DNA of 53,334 bases, from assembly GCA_032718475.1 (NCBI GenBank), contig JAUCBJ010001021.1:1-53334 (forward strand). The letters are read 5' to 3'. Positions 53,249-53,334 of this stretch are shown here, piece after piece (the first letter of the stretch is position 1; the number at the start of each line of letters is the position of its first letter). The notes under the pieces are model-generated. The model did no database searches. It was not told where the DNA came from and was given only the letters and a program-made list of their open reading frames with translations. A program made the position numbers and the translations under genes. The DNA is from Nemertoderma westbladi (lineage: Eukaryota > Xenacoelomorpha > Nemertodermatida > Nemertodermatidae).

Positions 53249-53334
53249 ACACGTTCGTGGGGCCTTCGCGCAGCACGAGGCCCAGTTATGAGATACAAAT
53301 TAAAATTGTGCGACTGTATCACAAAATCAGGTTA
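53249..53334 (+). repeat. Dispersed direct repeat, copy 2 (cut by window end)
   Basis: Second copy of 51510-51597, differing at a few bases (GGCCCAGTTATGAG versus GGCCTAGTTATTAT). It continues to the end of the window. Confidence 0.85.

Overview
The window reads as nuclear DNA of an animal, most likely a marine invertebrate. It is AT-rich and intron-bearing, its one recognisable host gene is a TTC39-type tetratricopeptide gene, and almost everything else is repeat: a BEL/Pao LTR retrotransposon, LINE fragments, tRNA-like short retroelements, Helitron-like ends, minisatellites and a 2.55 kb tetranucleotide array. The species cannot be fixed from the sequence. There is no prokaryotic gene organisation and no CRISPR array.

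Layout. 1-6.5 kb: repeats, including a 41-bp minisatellite (1201-1528), a 21-bp minisatellite with higher-order structure (about 1765-3115) and a 30-bp E-box-rich minisatellite (about 5466-6536) that runs into the stop codon of the host gene. 6.5-20.2 kb, minus strand: a three-exon coding model for a TTC39-family protein of about 765 residues, with exons at 20219-19677, 9133-7835 and 6992-6537. All junctions are GT-AG and phase 0. The 10.5 kb first intron holds three 5'-truncated LINE copies, a fold-back AT-rich repeat, a satellite-like array and an inverted pair of hammerhead-ribozyme retroelements. 20.9-21.1 kb: a third, single hammerhead element. 22.2-22.6 kb: a GC-rich inverted repeat around a 68-bp tandem repeat.

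25,385-44,611, minus strand: one LTR retrotransposon of about 19.2 kb, with 2.2 kb LTRs, a perfect 5-bp target duplication (AATAT) and a BEL/Pao order gag, protease, RT, RNase H, integrase. It is broken by frameshifts and in-frame stops. Beyond integrase, where some retroelements carry env, it has about 3.7 kb of extra reading frame. This reads as a DEDD-type (RNase D/WRN-like) 3'-5' exonuclease-like domain followed by three zinc knuckles and an Arg-rich tail. Twelve copies of a 20-nt palindromic unit (GGAAGGCTTGCGAGCCTACC and variants) lie through the element. They are read in all three frames in coding parts and sit in linkers rather than catalytic cores.

44.6-53.3 kb: Helitron-like repeat ends, an uninterrupted (CAGT) array of about 638 copies, a trinucleotide-rich repeat, a decayed zinc-knuckle gag-like fragment and short duplicated repeats.

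The strongest candidates for something new are the extra exonuclease and zinc-knuckle frame in a giant BEL element, the dispersed 20-nt palindrome inside it, and the short retroelement in which tRNA-like promoter boxes and a hammerhead ribozyme are interleaved. All calls come from reading the sequence. No database search was possible.
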